Origin: an uncultured Collinsella sp.
GTDB lineage: Bacteria; Actinomycetota; Coriobacteriia; Coriobacteriales; Coriobacteriaceae
Assembly: GCA_900547835.1 (NCBI GenBank)
Contig: URIJ01000136.1
Coordinates: 1-5,609 of the forward strand
Direction of reading: 5' to 3'
DNA length: 5,609 bases
The notes beneath the pieces are model-generated. The model saw only the letters and a program-made list of their open reading frames with translations, was not told the DNA's origin and searched no databases. This document shows positions 5,310-5,609 of this stretch, piece after piece; position 1 is the stretch's first letter, and every line of letters starts with the position of its first letter. A program made the position numbers and the translations under genes.

Positions 5310-5529
5310 GTGGGCAAAAAGTGGCAAATATGAGTACTGCCACCAATTTAGTAGCAGCAAAATCGAGAGCAAATTGCTTACTTTAAGCGATTCGAAGAGG
5401 TTGAAAGCCGTCAAACGCCCTTTAAAGGGGGTTAGATAAATTGATTGTGAGCCCATTTTTACTCAGAACAGGCCGAAAAATATGACACCTCTTTTGCAAC
5501 AGTACTCATATTTGGCATTTTTTGCCCAC
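5310..5529. repeat. 220-base inverted-repeat element with central palindrome
   Basis: Bases 5310-5339 and 5500-5529 are reverse complements over 30 positions with two mismatches. Each arm starts GTGGGCAAAAA and ends CAAATATGAGTACTG, pointing inwards. The 160-base interior is AT-richer than the genes and holds the palindrome CCCTTTAAAGGG (5418-5429), which lies within about four bases of the element's centre and extends to a 20-base near-palindrome (5414-5433). A smaller dyad, GCTTA-CTT-TAAGC, lies in the left half. No transposase or target duplication was found. The element could be a miniature inverted-repeat transposon or a paired intergenic repeat of the BIME type. I have an unverified impression that such arms are common between genes in Collinsella-like genomes. 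Confidence 0.75.
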
Positions 5530-5609
5530 AGAGTCCAAAATCCATGCCCCAAAAGGTCGCGCGCGCAGACGTGGTGTAAGAGTGTCCTGAGGTCCGTCGC
5601 TGCAAGTCC
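5530..5609. other. Right edge, no supported feature
   Basis: These 80 bases hold no ribosome binding site, hairpin or recognisable coding sequence. A minus-strand frame is open from the edge to a TGA at 5465-5463 (48 codons), running through the right repeat arm. It might be the tail of a gene outside the window, but nothing in it is recognisable. Confidence 0.3.

Noticed and set aside
5068..5346. A 92-codon minus-strand frame overlapping the HPr-like gene
   Set aside because: It is an out-of-frame shadow of the HPr-like coding sequence, which has a clear His15 motif and a better start.
5265..5456. A 63-codon minus-strand frame with a hydrophobic stretch upstream of HPr
   Set aside because: It has no ribosome binding site and runs across the inverted-repeat element and its left arm; better explained as repeat sequence.
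5463..5609. Minus-strand frame open from the right edge to a TGA inside the repeat
   Set aside because: Forty-eight codons are within chance, the translation resembles no known family, and most of its second half is repeat arm. It could still be a gene tail, but this window cannot show it.
1..5609. A CRISPR array, tRNA, rRNA or riboswitch
   Set aside because: No regularly spaced direct repeats, cloverleaf or conserved riboswitch core was seen on either strand.

Overview
The window looks like chromosomal DNA from a GC-rich gut anaerobe. The duplicated feoA, large feoB and FeoB-associated Cys-rich protein, the HPr-family gene, strong AGGAGG-type ribosome binding sites and well-formed intrinsic terminators fit the Coriobacteriia (Collinsella-like). 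This is inference from gene content and style; no marker gene is present. Every convincing gene lies on the minus strand, so transcription runs from high to low coordinates.

Layout in the direction of transcription: (1) 5609-5213 is about 400 bases without a convincing gene. It is dominated by a 220-base element with two 30-base inverted arms (5310-5339 and 5500-5529) and a central palindrome. (2) 5212-4964 encodes an 82-residue HPr-like phosphocarrier that keeps His15 but has Asp at the Ser46 position; an intrinsic terminator (4954-4919) closes it. (3) 4871-4818 is a perfect 15-bp inverted repeat with a 24-base spacer, in the presumed feo promoter. (4) feoA (4775-4533), a second feoA (4493-4272), a 123-base gap with an iron-regulator-like dyad and a hairpin, then feoB (4148-1821) and a strong terminator (1791-1759). 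(5) A small FeoB-associated Cys-rich membrane protein (1646-1446) lies beyond that terminator and ends at a weaker hairpin. (6) A LacI-family regulator (1301-222) has a CG-centred dyad in its upstream region and a strong terminator (131-90), which sits inside another long inverted repeat (arms 1-27 and 167-193).

The feo genes form a ferrous iron uptake module: FeoB is the membrane permease with a cytoplasmic G domain, the two FeoA proteins are small SH3-like partners, and the Cys-rich protein is a presumed metal-handling accessory. HPr and LacI are separate units linked to sugar transport and carbon control; nothing ties them to iron.

The most unusual signals are the four related repeat units at the two ends of the window, arranged as one divergent and one convergent pair, the natural Asp46 plus CxxC in the HPr-like protein, and the recurring AAGTTA half-sites in the two feo control regions.
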